Positions 1-11,536 of a DNA stretch of 64,000 nt are shown in pieces (position 1 is the first letter of the stretch; each line of letters begins with the position of its first letter). The stretch spans positions 1,366,501-1,430,500 of the forward strand of contig OX327699.1 of NCBI GenBank assembly GCA_946807835.1, given 5' to 3'. This DNA comes from Ailanthus altissimus. Taxonomy: Eukaryota; Streptophyta; Magnoliopsida; Sapindales; Simaroubaceae. Below the pieces are notes generated by a model, which did no database searches, was not told the origin of the DNA, and saw only the letters and a program-made list of their open reading frames with translations. Both the position numbers and the translations under genes were made by a program.

Positions 1-660
1 TAGATTCTATCCTAGACTTGATTTAGATTTACCCCTAAATGAACTTTTAACATCCCTTTTATCATTCCTGCCTTTTACAAACAAGTTTTCACCACCATTA
101 TTGTTCCTTTTTTCTTGTTTGAGTTTTTGTTTTTTAGACCTCAAGGCAGTAAGACAGTCATTTAGGGTCAGTGACTCATGTCCATATTTGATAGCTGATT
201 TAACATCTTTAAAGATTGATAGCAAAGAATTCAGTAAAATTATGACCTGGTTCTCATCATTGATTGTTTCTTCGGTATTAACTAGGTCCATACATATTTT
301 CTTAAAGTCATCTAAGTTCTCTTCAAGTCCTTTATTGTAATCAATTTTAAAACCAAATAATCTTTCTTTAATCAAAATTTTACTAGATAAAGATTTTAAA
401 TATAAAGAGATTCGAGCTTACTCCAGAGACCAGCTGCTGTGGTCTCTTCGTTCACCTGCCCAAGAACATTGTCAGCAAGCCGAAGAACTATAGTGCTGTA
501 GGAAGTCTGATCTATCTGTTCTGGTTTCATGGTTTCTTGTAAGATGCTAGAGTTTGTCGGAGCCTTTGACACCTTTTATTGAACCAGAAGAGCCTTCATT
601 TTCTTCTGCCATAGGGCAACATCACCGTGCCCATCAAACCGCTCAACCTCAAATAGAAAA
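1..660 (-). pseudogene. Copia-type (UBN2) gag remnant, truncated by window edge
   Basis: Reading leftward on the minus strand, the translation gives the plant Copia gag (UBN2) order. Around 655-600 is FDGHGDVALWQKKMKALLV, then an ADNVLGQVNEETTAAGLW block (about 470-420), then KERLFGF, SLTLNDCLTALRSK and a basic KSSFRGKSK tail (375-7). In life gag forms the cytoplasmic particle of the retrotransposon. The frame is broken: a stop follows the KALLV block, and a short AT-rich slip near 380-400 separates the N-terminal part from the long 122-residue ORF at 7-375. The zinc knuckle and pol would lie beyond the left edge. Family assignment rests on motif order and is secure; the exact start is not. 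Confidence 0.85.
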
Positions 661-715
661 AGTTGTAAGTTGTAGAAAAAATTTCCAGAAACCTTAAAAG
701 AAAAAGATCCAACAA

Positions 716-727
716 GCTCTGATAGCA
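716..727 (-). other. Primer-binding site of the left-edge Copia element
   Basis: GCTCTGATAGCA on the plus strand reads TGCTATCAGAGC on the minus strand. This is the initiator-tRNA-Met primer-binding sequence TGGTATCAGAGC with one mismatch. It lies between the gag remnant and the LTR, exactly where reverse transcription would be primed. Confidence 0.75.
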
Positions 728-728
728 C

Positions 729-1220
729 TGTGACAAATATAGCCTAGATTTCAAGAATCAATCCAACATATAAAAAACCAAATAAATAGATCACACACAC
801 ACACGAACACCAAGATTATAATGGTTCAGTCACTCAACTGTGACCTACATCCACTTGAGCTCAACAATAAGCCCGATCTGTACTATAATGGTGAACAAAG
901 TACAGCTCTAGAGATTATAATGATGACCATACACGATCTACAACTAGGCTATTTACACCAGGTTAATTTTCAAGAACCCTAACCCTAGCCTGCGAGAAAG
1001 AAACAGAGAGAAAACCCTAAAAGACTTGAGAAGAAGGCTACAATATACACACCCCCCTTAAAATGACCCAACAACATATATATAGTAACCTCAAAACGAC
1101 ATCGTATAATATAGGGTTACAACCCTTACATTTACAAAGACTAATATACCCTTGCTAGTCAGAATGACTTTTATGCCCTTAAACATAAAATGAAATTACT
1201 TTGGAAATTATTTTTCTACA
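729..1220 (-). mobile_element. 5' LTR of the left-edge Copia element
   Basis: It begins with TG directly beside the primer-binding site and ends with a plausible CA at 1219-1220, about 490 bp, which is normal for a Copia LTR. It holds a short CA-type microsatellite (about 791-804) and a purine-rich tract. The partner LTR is outside the window, so neither target duplication nor LTR divergence can be measured. The outer boundary is inferred from the CA dinucleotide only. Confidence 0.6.
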
Positions 1221-2640
1221 TGGTTAAAAGAAAGTTGATACTTGAGTTTATAAATAGAATGGTCACTCCACTCATAAAATTAATCTTTTAAATTAAATAC
1301 TTGAATCCTAAACTTTTCCTAATAAACCTAAAGCCCCGACTTCTTCTTTCTACACATTATAGTTAAAAAAAAAACAATTGATCAATCAAATTCTAAGGCA
1401 CAATCTACCCATGTAAGATCTCTGTTTATTGCAAATAAAAAAAAACACAACTATTAACATGATTTCATTTGTATTTATTTATGTAATTAACATTAAAAAA
1501 TTATTCTTTAAAAAAACATTAAAATATTATTTTGTTTTACAGGCATAGATGGTTAAGTTGCAACAATTAACTTTAACTTAAGGATCTCAACTTATTAGAT
1601 CTCAATATTAAAATATTAATTTATTATTACAAATTGTTAAATATTTGAACAATTAAATAAAAACCAATGAAAAATTTATAAGAGAGTGATAAAAAAAATT
1701 CAGAATTTAATATATTTATAATTTAGAATTTGTGGTGACAAAATTTCTACAAAATATAATTGTAAAAACAGTTTCAACAATAAAAGAAAAAACTTGCAGA
1801 ATCAATTATTTCATCACAACATTAGCTTTGTCCAATGAAAATATTTTTTGCCAAATAAATTTTTTATAGTTAAAGACCATTTACATCCTAAACACAATAT
1901 TACAATGAATATAAAATCGTTGCTAAATTAGTACAATTTATAATTAAAAAATTAATAATATGTTTATTAATAGTAATTCTAATTATAATTACAAATTAGA
2001 ATGTAATTTCAATTGTGATAAAAACACAAATTTAATATAATTATAATTAATAATAGTAATTAAAATATTTTTAAAAAAGTAATTTTTGATTTAATTGTAT
2101 ATTCGTTTATAACATAAATATTAAATTAGATAAACATAAACATAAACATAAACATTTGTTGGCCTAGGGTAAGATGTTTTCACTTAATAAATTTTTTTAT
2201 GGTAATAGTGATTTGAGAATAATGACATTATTGAGGGACCTTATGTGTTGGACTCGGGCTCGTGCCATAGCCAAAAGATGTGGCCCAAGCATGGTATTGT
2301 TATGCTTGGGCCACCCAGCTCAATTGTCACCTCTATGTCCTTGTTGAGAAGATAATAGTTATGATAGTGATGTTTAAGTAGAGCATTTTCTGTCCATTAA
2401 TAAACTTGCTTTACTAGTTGGTTACCTTGAACTATTATGTTTTCAAGTACTAAGCATTGATGGTTGGGTTTGTGTTATGTTGAATTTGTGGAATAATGTT
2501 GGTTTAGATGAACAATTATGCTTGGGTATAATTTTGGTAAGCTATAATTCAGGTTGTGTTATGTATTCAATCTTTCACCATATTATATAATATGATTTTA
2601 ATACAGGTTACTAAATAGAAAATATAAATATGTACAGAAA
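1221..2640. other. AT-rich intergenic stretch with one strong hairpin
   Basis: No coding sequence is recognisable. A short run of ACATAA-type units lies near 2130-2155. A GC-rich perfect stem-loop is at 2280-2314 and is listed separately. Everything else looks like decayed repeat sequence. Confidence 0.6.
2280..2314. repeat. Perfect 13-bp GC-rich stem-loop
   Basis: GTGGCCCAAGCAT (2280-2292) is followed by a 9-base loop and then ATGCTTGGGCCAC (2302-2314), its exact reverse complement. It stands out in an otherwise AT-rich tract. The role is unknown; it could be the residue of a transposon end or of a short palindromic repeat. Confidence 0.85.
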
Positions 2641-3111
2641 AAATATTTAATTAATATCCATTTAAAGTTACAGATTATTGATGTCAAATGTAAAATATTT
2701 GTGTTGCTTTCTATCATAAAATTGTGACATCGAATGTTATAACTTTGTGTTGGTTTATGTCATAAAAATATGACAATTAATTTTACCACATCATCAATCT
2801 TAACCTATCACATAATTTGACAACCATGCTTCTACTTTACACGTAGCAATTGCCATGTCAATAACCACATTATATGACTACTCTACTTACATAGGTACTT
2901 GGCACGTCACGTCACGTCAACTATCGTGTAAGATGGTTTGTGATAGAAATTTTCTATCACAGATTAATCAAACATAATTTATCATAATTATATGATAAAT
3001 GTATTCTATCACACACATGTGAACGAACATAAGGTGACAGAATGATTTTATCACAAACTATAATTTGTGATAGAAAATATTAGTCATTATAGCCTTTTTT
3101 TTCTAGTAGTG
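2640..3111. mobile_element. CACTA-like transposon terminus with subterminal repeats
   Basis: The right end reads TTCTAGTAGTG at 3101-3111, whose reverse complement begins CACTACTAGAA, the form of plant CACTA (EnSpm) termini. Inside it a 9-10 base word recurs in both orientations: TTGTGATAG (about 2939 and 3064) and CTATCACA or TATCACAAA (about 2953, 3006, 3049). Such subterminal arrays are the transposase-binding region of this superfamily. I found no matching left terminus, so this is either one end or a non-autonomous copy with an eroded left end. The left boundary is approximate. Confidence 0.55.
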
Positions 3112-4079
3112 CATAGACATTTTTCTCACAAATATATTTAAATCTTGTCATGCGTATCTATAATCTTTCACGGTCTTTACTTTTTTTCCGGTGGTTTTAT
3201 TGATCGATGGTTTACAATTAGCATTTGCCTTTTTTTTTATTAGATTCTCTTATTTCTTGGTAGAGCAAGAGACAAAAAGTTATAGCACAATCTATAATTA
3301 AATTTGAATATTGTGTTTATTGAAATTGATGATTTAGCATTATTTTGAGTTGAAGACCTAAAAAAAGTTGATACAATAAAAAATGCGTTGAATAGACTAA
3401 AAAGGGAGCAAAAATGAAAGTTGAAAGCCCTAAACAAAAAATTAGGTGAGATTATGAAAAATATATAATGAAACAGGCTCTAGCATAATTCACAAGAAGC
3501 GATGAATTTTGATCTACAAAACTCAAAGAGATAATGTCTTGATTAATAAAGATTAAATTATTATTTTGTGACTAAAAAAAAATATTGTCTAAAAATATTG
3601 GTCATTTTTAAAAAAACCTAAGAAGAAATGAAAAATATGGTATTTAGAATTTTTTTTATTAATAATAAAGACATTTATGTGTTATTTGTATAAAAAGTAA
3701 GGTGGTAACCGGTAAGTAGATATTAAACCAAAAGATAGGGAAGTAAATAAGCAAATTCCCATTTAAAAAGCCCATAATTTTATTTCAATTTTGTTTAAAA
3801 GTCCGACGTTATTCAAAGTAACATTACGAGACCATTCACCCACAGCTATAAAATCACCAGCCCGGCCCACCTAACCCAACTCCTCTTGTGCAACCATTTT
3901 CATCACCATAATAATTACTTGCACAACCTACGTGCATGCCACACTGCCAGCCATGAATATAATTTAGTTCTTTTACTCTTTTTTTTTTTACTATATATCT
4001 TAAAATTTTTTTATTAAAATTTTAAAATAGAATTGTTATATTTTTTTAAATTAAATTTTTTTTATTAATTAACTGAAAT
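3112..4079. other. Intergenic, with an isolated core-promoter-like stretch
   Basis: Mostly AT-rich, with no sustained reading frame of recognisable content. At 3847-3853 a TATAAAA box is followed by a C-rich leader-like stretch. The first ATG at 3953 opens a frame that stops after four codons. It could be the orphaned promoter of a lost gene, but nothing downstream supports a product. Confidence 0.4.
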
Positions 4080-4600
4080 TATGAGAAGGAAGATCCTCCA
4101 TAACAGGATGACTAAGAGAGTAAGGAACATCATTGTTCCAAATTACATTCGTACGAGAATGAAGTGCCATTTTTGCTAATTCTTGCGCAATTCTATTTGT
4201 TTCTCAAGGAACATAGAGAACTTTGTGAACCCTACATGACTTTACAAGAACTAGGATATTCTGAAGGATAGGGCCAATTTCTAAAAAAGTTATTGTCTAT
4301 ATAAGCAAGTCGTTCATGACTGTAGCAACATCTGGTTTTTATTTCGACTTCGGGCATATTCAACTTACCAGCAACCTGTAAGCCTCACTGGATGGCTATT
4401 GCTTTTGCCACTGTGATAGGATACAGACCCTCTACTCAGTCAGCTTTAGATAGGATAACATCACCTCGATCGGTGATTTGTAACAACATAGCCGAAGTCG
4501 GTTCTATTATTTGTAAGGTCTAAGGTTGCATCTGAATTTATCTTCATGTCGTGTAAGTCTAAGGGATACCATTTGATATCGGGAGTTGGCTTCTCATGTC
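4080..4600 (-). pseudogene. LINE-type RNase H (RVT_3-like) remnant
   Basis: Minus-strand translation in shifting frames follows plant LINE RNase H domains. It starts with a WYPLDLHDMKINSDATLDL block carrying the first catalytic Asp (about 4575-4515), then RGDVILSKAD, then ITVAKAIAIQ, then ETNRIAQELAKMALHSRTNV (4200-4145) and a C-terminal tail near 4090. The domain would remove RNA from RNA-DNA hybrids during target-primed retrotransposition. At least two frameshifts and internal stops show it is dead. No reverse transcriptase is seen next to it, so this is a 3' fragment. A host RNase H-like gene is possible but less likely given the decay. Confidence 0.6.
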
Positions 4601-5026
4601 GTTGTTTCGATTTGAGCATTTTTATATTCTACGAGAATTGCTTTGTCTATTTTGCAATGGAGCTTGTATAAATAAGAGCAGAACCATTTACTTGCCGGTT
4701 TCCGCGAACTAGTTTCGACGGACTATAATGCATAGTATGAGAAAAGATAAAAAAAATAAAAAAAATAAAAAAAATTAATTTTTTTTTAAAGATTACGTTG
4801 TTATTATAATTTTTCTTGTATTATAATATTATACAAATTGTCTTTATATAAGCTTTAACTTAATATAAATAAGAAAACAAAAATAAATAAATAAAAATCA
4901 AATATAACATATTAATTATAAATTAATATATTATTTTTTTATATCTTTAATATCTTCACTCAAATTCAAGTAGAGGCTTGAATTTAAAAAAAAAAAAATT
5001 TATTGTAATGGTGGACATTGAAAAAA

Positions 5027-5231
5027 TCAATCACTTGCGGATACAAACGTGTTGAATAAAACTTGAAACCAACCATTGCGAATACAAGTGTATTGTCAAC
5101 TATTGCGAGTGCAAATACATTGATAGTGAAACAAAAAATCAACTGTTGCGAGTGCAAGTGCGTTGTCAATCACTATGAGTGTAAACACATTGATAGAGAA
5201 AAATTAACCACTACGAATGTAAGTACTTTGA
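5027..5231. repeat. Higher-order tandem repeat (~69 bp unit made of two ~27-bp halves)
   Basis: Six related ~27-base units lie at about 5027-5054, 5069-5095, 5096-5122, 5139-5165, 5166-5192 and 5205-5231. Each has the pattern TCAAYYRYTGCGRRTRCAAR and ends near GYATTG. Pairs are separated by a short A-rich linker, so the larger period is 69-70 bp. A 77-residue open frame crosses the array and translates as Cys/His-rich repeats, but this follows from the repeat itself and I do not call it a gene. Confidence 0.8.
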
Positions 5232-5886
5232 GAGATTCACCCACCAATTTACTTAAAATTATAAAAAGACTCAAAATTTTAAAAATTACAAGATGACTCA
5301 TAACTTAGGTAAACTACAAACAGTCTATATAACTTTAAAAGGTTTGCAAAAAGGTCCCTATAGAAACACGGGTGTCAAATTAGAAAACCGACAACGTAGA
5401 TTAATAAATAGGACCATGAGGAATCAAACAGAGGTGGGGTGTCAGCTCACTCACTGAAAAATGGCTGAGATCAGAAATTAAAGAAAATCAGCAGCAGTAA
5501 CTTCAAGTCGCGTGTAAAGGTACGTGGAGCCTCCAATCGGCTGCGCATTCTCCAGATAAAATGTCTGCCACAATTTGAATGTCAGGGTGTGGGCGGTGTA
5601 CATTAACGTGCCAAAAATTGGTCGAAATCCAAGGTAAACAGTAACTGCAGTAGAAAGTTTGACCAGCATGTGGAGGCGTGTGTAGCAGAGGAGAAACTTG
5701 ATCATGATGGGTTTCAACCGGCCGGTAATGTTTGAACTTCTTGGGCTGAGCAGTGTTGACTATAGCGAACTCCGATGAACTTCTGGTGGCTTTCCGATAA
5801 AATTCCTGCGAGCTTTCTAAGAGTTCCTAAAAAAATTCCAACAAGTTCTCACTAAACAACAAGATAATGAAAGAATCAAAATTTAG
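5232..5886 (-). other. Unique internal region of the small LTR element, no recognised coding
   Basis: More balanced base composition than the surroundings. Open frames of 60-80 residues exist on the minus strand (for example 5478-5717) but match no family I know. It is the non-coding body of the non-autonomous element. Confidence 0.5.
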
Positions 5887-5898
5887 GCTCTGATACCA
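5887..5898 (-). other. Primer-binding site of the small LTR element
   Basis: GCTCTGATACCA on the plus strand is TGGTATCAGAGC on the minus strand, an exact match to the initiator-tRNA-Met primer-binding site. It touches the LTR start at 5899 and fixes the orientation of the element. Confidence 0.9.
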
Positions 5899-6364
5899 TG
5901 CGAGAAAAGATTAAAAAAAAAGAAAAAATTAAAAAACTTTAAAGACCACATTGTTACTGTAATTTTTCTTGTATTTGTTTGCGAAATTATACACACACGA
6001 ATTTGTAACCGCAAGTACACGGGTCGTGAGCAAGTAATAAAGTGATGAGTGAGTATGGTTCCCACGAGGATTGTGTCCTAAATTAATGCTAAGTACTATG
6101 ATGTTGGCAACCTAATTTTATCTAAGCGAATTTAAAGGATAAGTTGAATTGCGAAATTAAAAATGCTTTAAACTAAGTAAATCGATAAATTAAAGAAATG
6201 ATAGTTCTATGGTAATGAGGGTTCTAGGGACTTGATTTTCCTCTATTGTTTATATGCTCTTTGTCATTAGTGATCAACAACTAATCTAATGTATTCATTA
6301 ATCAAGGGCTTAAGAATAATCTCATTCCCTCTCTCGAGTATCGAATGAGACTCTATGCATAAAC

Positions 6365-8375
6365 TGTTGGCGCAGTAGGATCTAGGCACATAAGTGTATG
6401 CATGTGTATTTGTATCTATTGCCTAACGCAGCAGAAATATAAATTTTACAATAAACACAATAAATAAATGTATTAATCATATTAATATATTTATACAGTT
6501 AGAGAACTCACCAAACGTGAAATATTATACACGTGTATATCCTGGAGTTCGTATGGAGACCAACTCGCGTACAGTTCTAGTCACCAACTCGGTGGGTTTG
6601 GTGAGTTAGAACAACAGCTCCATATTCAGCCTGGGATTAACTCTTAATCCTAAAAATGGTCGGGAGTAAATTTACATCATTTTCTCCAAAAGGATAAGAA
6701 ATGGAGAATTTGAAGCAATTCATAATTACTCCAATTAGAAGCAGAGGAAAAAATGAAACAATTTTATTTTTCCTCTCTTCATTTTTTTCTTCTTCTTCTT
6801 CTCTTCTTTCTCGGCCGTTTGGCCTTCTCCATTTTTCTTCTCATCTCTTTCTTTTCTTTTATATATATATATAATATAATATAATATAAAATAATAATAA
6901 TAATATAATATAATATAAAAAGAAAGATATTTTGATTATTTAACTATTAAATAATCAAACTAAAAAATAACCAATTTGCCCCTCATGAATAGTTAACATG
7001 TTCACCCCCTAGTGGGTTTCACTAAATCCCACACTTGGATAAACTCAACCGAGGGTCTACAATATGCTACATGTCATAATCCAATTAGTAAATAACAATT
7101 ATTAATTAATTATTGTATTTAACACTTAAATACAGATACGCACGCATTCTCGTAGAAGTGCTGAATATTGTTAGATTAAACAATTTAATCCGGCACGCTG
7201 CCCCAGTGCACAATGAGTACACTCCATATCGCGGGACTCCCTAGGTCTTACGCCTGATTTGTCAAATGGAACTATTCCATGAGTCCGTGAGCAATGCCCC
7301 ACGCACACGTCACGGATATACAAATCAGGGCATTGAACCATACAAGCTGAGGTTACAATGCATACGTATAGTCCTTCCATCATGATATCCAGGATGTGCG
7401 GGGATATAGATTATTATCGTCAAATCCCCATTGCTCATCCATGTCTTATCTCCAGACTTGTATCTCAATGAACAATATATGCTAACTCCTTTGCCATATT
7501 ATTCCACCCTGGCGGAACTCTTTCCCGGGATGATTGCTTGTGGCCACAAGATTTTGTGAGATACATTCTCGAAGTATCTGGATATCTAACTCTATATGGG
7601 AGCTGACGGATCCTATATCTGTATGCACTAAACTCTATAAGCATCGGACCATACCCAGTGACGCCCAACGGTCACACCATGAAAGGTCTGTGACATGTGT
7701 GGAACCAAAGTATGGTAGATCACTTACTAGCCCACCGTGGCATTCAGGTCAAAGGATCACGTATACTACTTAACTCGAGAGGACCCTCCGTTGACGGCTT
7801 ACATTAAATGTCTATCGAAGGCCCTCGTGCGTCTGTCCCATATCCAGTCTTAACTAGATACCCATATGTCAATACGAGCTCCAAGCTCATGGTCGGTCAG
7901 GAACGACCATCTACACTCGACAAATATGACATAAGCTGATCTATATATAAAGGTATCCACCGACAGACCCGCATCAGCAGAAATAGATTAGAGACTATTA
8001 TTCGAGAACATACTTGCACAACTTACATTTTCTAGCACCCGATTGCAACTCTTGCAACTATGCAGTTACTAGTATATTCCCAGGTCTATGTCCCATTACA
8101 GATAAAGCTTCAACTCTTGGATCTGCTGAGTATTATAACCAGCTAACACTTAGCTGTGCTAACATTTAGCAATTATATGTCTCAGGGTGGCTGACTATGA
8201 GCCCTTATCTAAACCCTTTAGATCTGATCCGAACTCCTTCAAATCTACAATGTTTGTAACGTTACATGCATAATACTATATAAATGGGTATTAACGATTT
8301 AATGAGAATGTACACTTGTATAAATATATAAGTATATATACATTCAGGGATGGCACGTAAGCACCGGTCCTAACA
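6365..8375 (-). mobile_element. Solo LTR F1 (2011 bp)
   Basis: It starts TGTTGGCG and ends CCTAACA on the plus strand and is flanked by a perfect 5-bp duplication TAAAC (6360-6364 and 8376-8380). Minus orientation is set by comparison with F2 and F3. It contains TA and TAATA microsatellites (about 6858-6920) and the block conserved in all F copies (around 7580-7760: GAGCATCGGACCATACCC, GGTCACACCATGAAAGGTC). There is no internal region, primer-binding site or polypurine tract. The short frames inside it (for example 7171-7383, 7534-7773) are not conserved as proteins. Confidence 0.85.
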
Positions 8376-9012
8376 TAAACAACTAAGTTGATATCCTTAT
8401 CTAACCCATTATACATACACGCATTAAGCTACCCTTATGCAACTACCCTAAGTTCATTAGTCTCCCAACTCAACAAACTCAAAGCTATGCCTTTTACAAC
8501 CAATATATGGATTAAACTTTCCCAAGCATATAATCCAAATGTTTAATTCATCCAATTCATTTCCCAATGCAATTTGAAGCATTAAGCATATAAAAGGCAT
8601 AAATGAATAAGCATTAAATAGTTATTAATCACAAAATCACATCAATACATAGAGTTCAATAGAGTTCCATTAAGCCCTAGAATATATAATCTAGCAATCC
8701 ATAGTGAAATATTCAATTACATTCATCCAAATATTTATAAAAGTACTCATGTTCAAATTAACACAAAATACAATTACAAACTATAAATAAATGTAAATGC
8801 AGTAGAGAGAGAAGAATGAACTAGTTAGATAAGCTTTTGGAGTCTTCAATCTTTAATAATCTTCCTTAATCCAAGCTTTAATGGTATTTTTCTCACTAAA
8901 AAACTAAAGTTTCTCTCTCTATTTCGTGCTCGCCTTGCCTCCCATTAAGAAAATTGCTAAAGGGTAGTATTTATAAGTTTCAAATTAGGGCTAGAAAATG
9001 GATAATGAAACA

Positions 9013-9166
9013 GGTGGTGGTGTCTGGGAGCCACGTTTTGGTGCCTAGGCACCGAACATTCTGCCAATGGAGCCAGTTTTGGCACTTGGGCTCCAAAATT
9101 CGACGCTTAGGCGTAAAAACCTGAGTTTTTCGATGTCTGGGCGCCAAAACCTGGGTTTTTCGGTGC
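9013..9166. repeat. GC-rich island in solo LTR G1
   Basis: Repeated words such as GTGCCTAGGCACC, GGGCTCC, GACGCTTAGGCG, TGGGCGCC and GGTGCC are separated by short A/T runs, in a LTR that is otherwise AT-rich. Comparable islands occur in LTR families D, E and G2. Confidence 0.75.
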
Positions 9167-9496
9167 CTATAGCATATTTGATGTTTTTGCTTGTTTTCTT
9201 TGAATTTTCATCCCTAATAACTTCACTAACTTGAAACTTACAAATGAAATTGATATACATAAAAAGTCATAAATTCACATTCAAAATGAGCAATTATCTA
9301 ATTAAGTGGGGTATACTATTATATATAAAATGCGTTTATCAATTACAATGCTATAGAGATAGCCTTTATATAGGTTTTAGGTTAATATAAACAAGAAAAT
9401 ATAAATACATAAAAGAAAATCAAATATAACCTATTAATTATAGAATATATATGATAGGAGATTAATATATTGATTTTCTATATCTTTAACACATAA

Positions 9497-10700
9497 CAAC
9501 TTGAACTGCTTTTTCTTAAATCTAATTCATTGCTAAAATAAACAAATCAAAGCTCGTGGTTTAATGTTTACAATAAATGGCATTTATAAATTAACACTAT
9601 TCCTTCATTGGCTTTAGAGATTGACACAACCACAACTTTCTCCCCCTATTATACATTTTCGGCAAACATTTTTCACCGAGACAATGACTTTTTAGATTAG
9701 CAATTGTTGAAATCTAATCATGAAAGGCCCTCCACAATAACACTTTAACTTTTGATAGGATCATTAACTTTCAAAGCTTTTGCAATCAAGCATAAACCTG
9801 AGATTTAGCTAAACAACTTGCCACTCCTTGTAGTTGAACAACTAGCCAATAACCACTATTTATGGTATATTTTCCCAATCTATCAAAGTGCTATATTAAA
9901 CTATCACTTTAATTTCCATTTTGCTGTTAAATGGGTATACTGAGAATAGATTTCATCTCCTCATTCGCGAATGAGTTTTTTATTTTATTTTTTAGTATTT
10001 TCCACATTCCAACTACCAGATTCTGTCAAGATATCAACCAATATTGTATGCTCTTCCAAATAGTGCGGCAATAGTGAGAAGCCATGGCAGCCAGCTGTCG
10101 TGGTATATTGATACATCTCTTTAATTCGTAATTCTCCATCTTGTGCCTTGAATAATCAACTCCCCACTACAAAAAAAACTCCTTCAGATGAAAGAAGCAA
10201 AGGGCTTAGACTTTGCTTGCAAAGAAGAAAAGTTTATAAAGTAGAGGCGTTTGAGGACCTGAGCCATAAAAGAGTCTGGATTGGTCAGAATTCTCAACCA
10301 TTATTTAGCTAACATGCTTTGTTGAAAAGAAATAAGTTCCTAAACCCTAGCCCTATAATTATTTTGTTTCGACATAAAGCCTCCCATGACACTAGCACAT
10401 GCTTCTTTTTTCTTCAAAATGCCTTCTCACCAAAATTAAGCACACACCCTATAAAGTCCATGAATGAAAGTGGATGGGAGTTTCAAAAGGTTTATAGAAT
10501 AGACCAAAATAACTTGCACTACTTTGATTAGAAATTCTCTACTTGCTATAGAAAAAAGTTTGGCTTTCCATCATTTTAATTTATTCCACACCTTTTCACG
10601 AATAGAATTAAATAGCTAAATTTTTTTTCTTGTCATGAATAGAATTTTTACCTACACCAAATTCCCAAAAGGCCCACCTATAGCCCATAAGGAGGCGTAC
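9497..10700. other. Unassigned intergenic stretch
   Basis: No domain is recognised on either strand. CACTACAAAAA at about 10165 resembles a CACTA-type transposon end, but no partner end or subterminal repeats were found. A 70-residue frame at 10319-10531 matches nothing I know. Confidence 0.4.
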
Positions 10701-10734
10701 ACATTAGTAACCCCAGATTTTTTTCGATAAGGGA

Positions 10735-11356
10735 GTGTCCTCAACCTAAAGTCTCCAATCATTTAAGCCCTCTAAGGGCCGACCATATAAGACCTCCCAA
10801 AGTGGACCACATAAGTCTTCTAAAGGCGAAAAAGAAGATACATGCTAATCAAGGACTTAAATTGTCTTTATCTTCAAGAATATCAAAATTATAAGATTTT
10901 TGGCTTAAATACTACTACAATCTTTAGATGAGTATAAAATAAAAATGTAAAGATATATCCTAGTTCTAAAAGAACTCTACAAACTAATATAGAAAAGATT
11001 ATTAAAATAAGACTAAACAATGAAATAAGGGGACTTTCCTTTTGAATCAATTCTTTGAGCAAACAAGAAAAACCATAAAACTCCATTAACGAAAACAACA
11101 CAAAATATCTCTTTATTGCAATCTTTACTTTCCTAATCTATTTCCATAGACCTATTGCTAACTTAAGCATCGGAGGGTCATCATTAAGAAAAACCATCAA
11201 TGTGACTTAACTTTATTTGTGGTTATAAGAAAATCTTAAAGCCTAGCACGCATTTAGAGGAAACATCTCAGCCAGCCCTTCGAAGAGATCAAGTTGTTGT
11301 TTCTGAATACAAATTCAGATCGTGGGCCTGAAATATTCTAAATTTTAAGGTAAATA
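10735..11356 (+). mobile_element. Ty3/Gypsy LTR copy A (5' LTR)
   Basis: It shares a long block with 17700-18390 (B) and 38412-39052 (C): GTCCTCAACCTAA, repeated 'CACATAAGCCTTCCAAAGGC'-type phrases, GGGGACT, TTTGAATC, AACTTAAGCATCGG and CAAATTCA near the end. The phrase CTTAAGCATCGGAG is characteristic of the 3' part of plant Gypsy LTRs read in the plus sense. Just downstream, TGGTGCC (11360-11366) resembles the TGGCGCC-type primer-binding site, which makes this the 5' LTR. Its own left boundary is not resolved. Confidence 0.65.
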
Positions 11357-11536
11357 GTTTGGTGCCTTTATAGAAATAGAACGAAAACCATGAAAGACAG
11401 TTAATTAAAGGTATATAAGATGATTACTCGATACATGACCTCCAATGGAATGAACAAAACTAGTAGTTAGCAAAGAATCTTGATTAGATCAACCACAACT
11501 GGTCATGAGGGCTATAAATGATAATATTATGCACCA

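Larger units (their letters stand above)
5980..9341 (-). mobile_element. Solo LTR G1 (~1.35 kb), interrupted by solo LTR F1
   Basis: On the plus strand it runs from TGCGAAATTATAC to GCGTTTATCA. Without F1 and its duplication it is about 1346 bp. Its ends and internal landmarks match G2 (49817-51109) in opposite orientation: a TGATAA start, a GC-rich word cluster near one third, a 'fresh bread' phrase (TCCCACGAGG here, CCCTGTGGGATCGATATC in G2), and a TGCACTTGCG-like end. It sits in the right LTR of the small element; the left LTR of that element shows the uninterrupted order. No clean target duplication was found (TTGTT versus ATTAC), so its exact ends are uncertain. Confidence 0.6.
4736..9491 (-). 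mobile_element. Small non-autonomous LTR retrotransposon (TRIM/SMART-like) with nested insertions
   Basis: The left LTR is 4736-4952. The right LTR begins at 5899 and is interrupted near 5980-9341, resuming to 9491. Flanking CATAG (4731-4735) and CATAA (9492-9496) match 4 of 5 as a target duplication. A perfect tRNA-Met primer-binding site abuts the right LTR and a purine-rich minus-strand tract abuts the left LTR, so it reads right to left. Without insertions it is about 1.4 kb: LTRs of ~217 and ~233 bp and ~946 bp internal. It encodes no gag or pol; the internal part carries a tandem array (5027-5231). It must have depended on proteins from another element. Confidence 0.75.

Noticed and set aside
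5027..5231. CRISPR-like array
   Set aside because: Repeats are diverged, spacers are not unique sequences of constant length, and the context is a plant retrotransposon.
5063..5296. Cys/His-rich 77-residue frame resembling a small metal-binding protein
   Set aside because: The Cys/His pattern is the direct translation of the ~69-bp tandem repeat in a non-autonomous element. The opposite strand gives an equally long frame.
7171..7773. Overlapping frames of 67-79 residues on both strands
   Set aside because: They fall in solo LTR F1. The corresponding regions of F2-F5 do not keep these frames open.
10165..10190. CACTACAAAAA as a second CACTA transposon end
   Set aside because: No opposite terminus, subterminal repeats or 3-bp duplication could be found; the word alone is too short.
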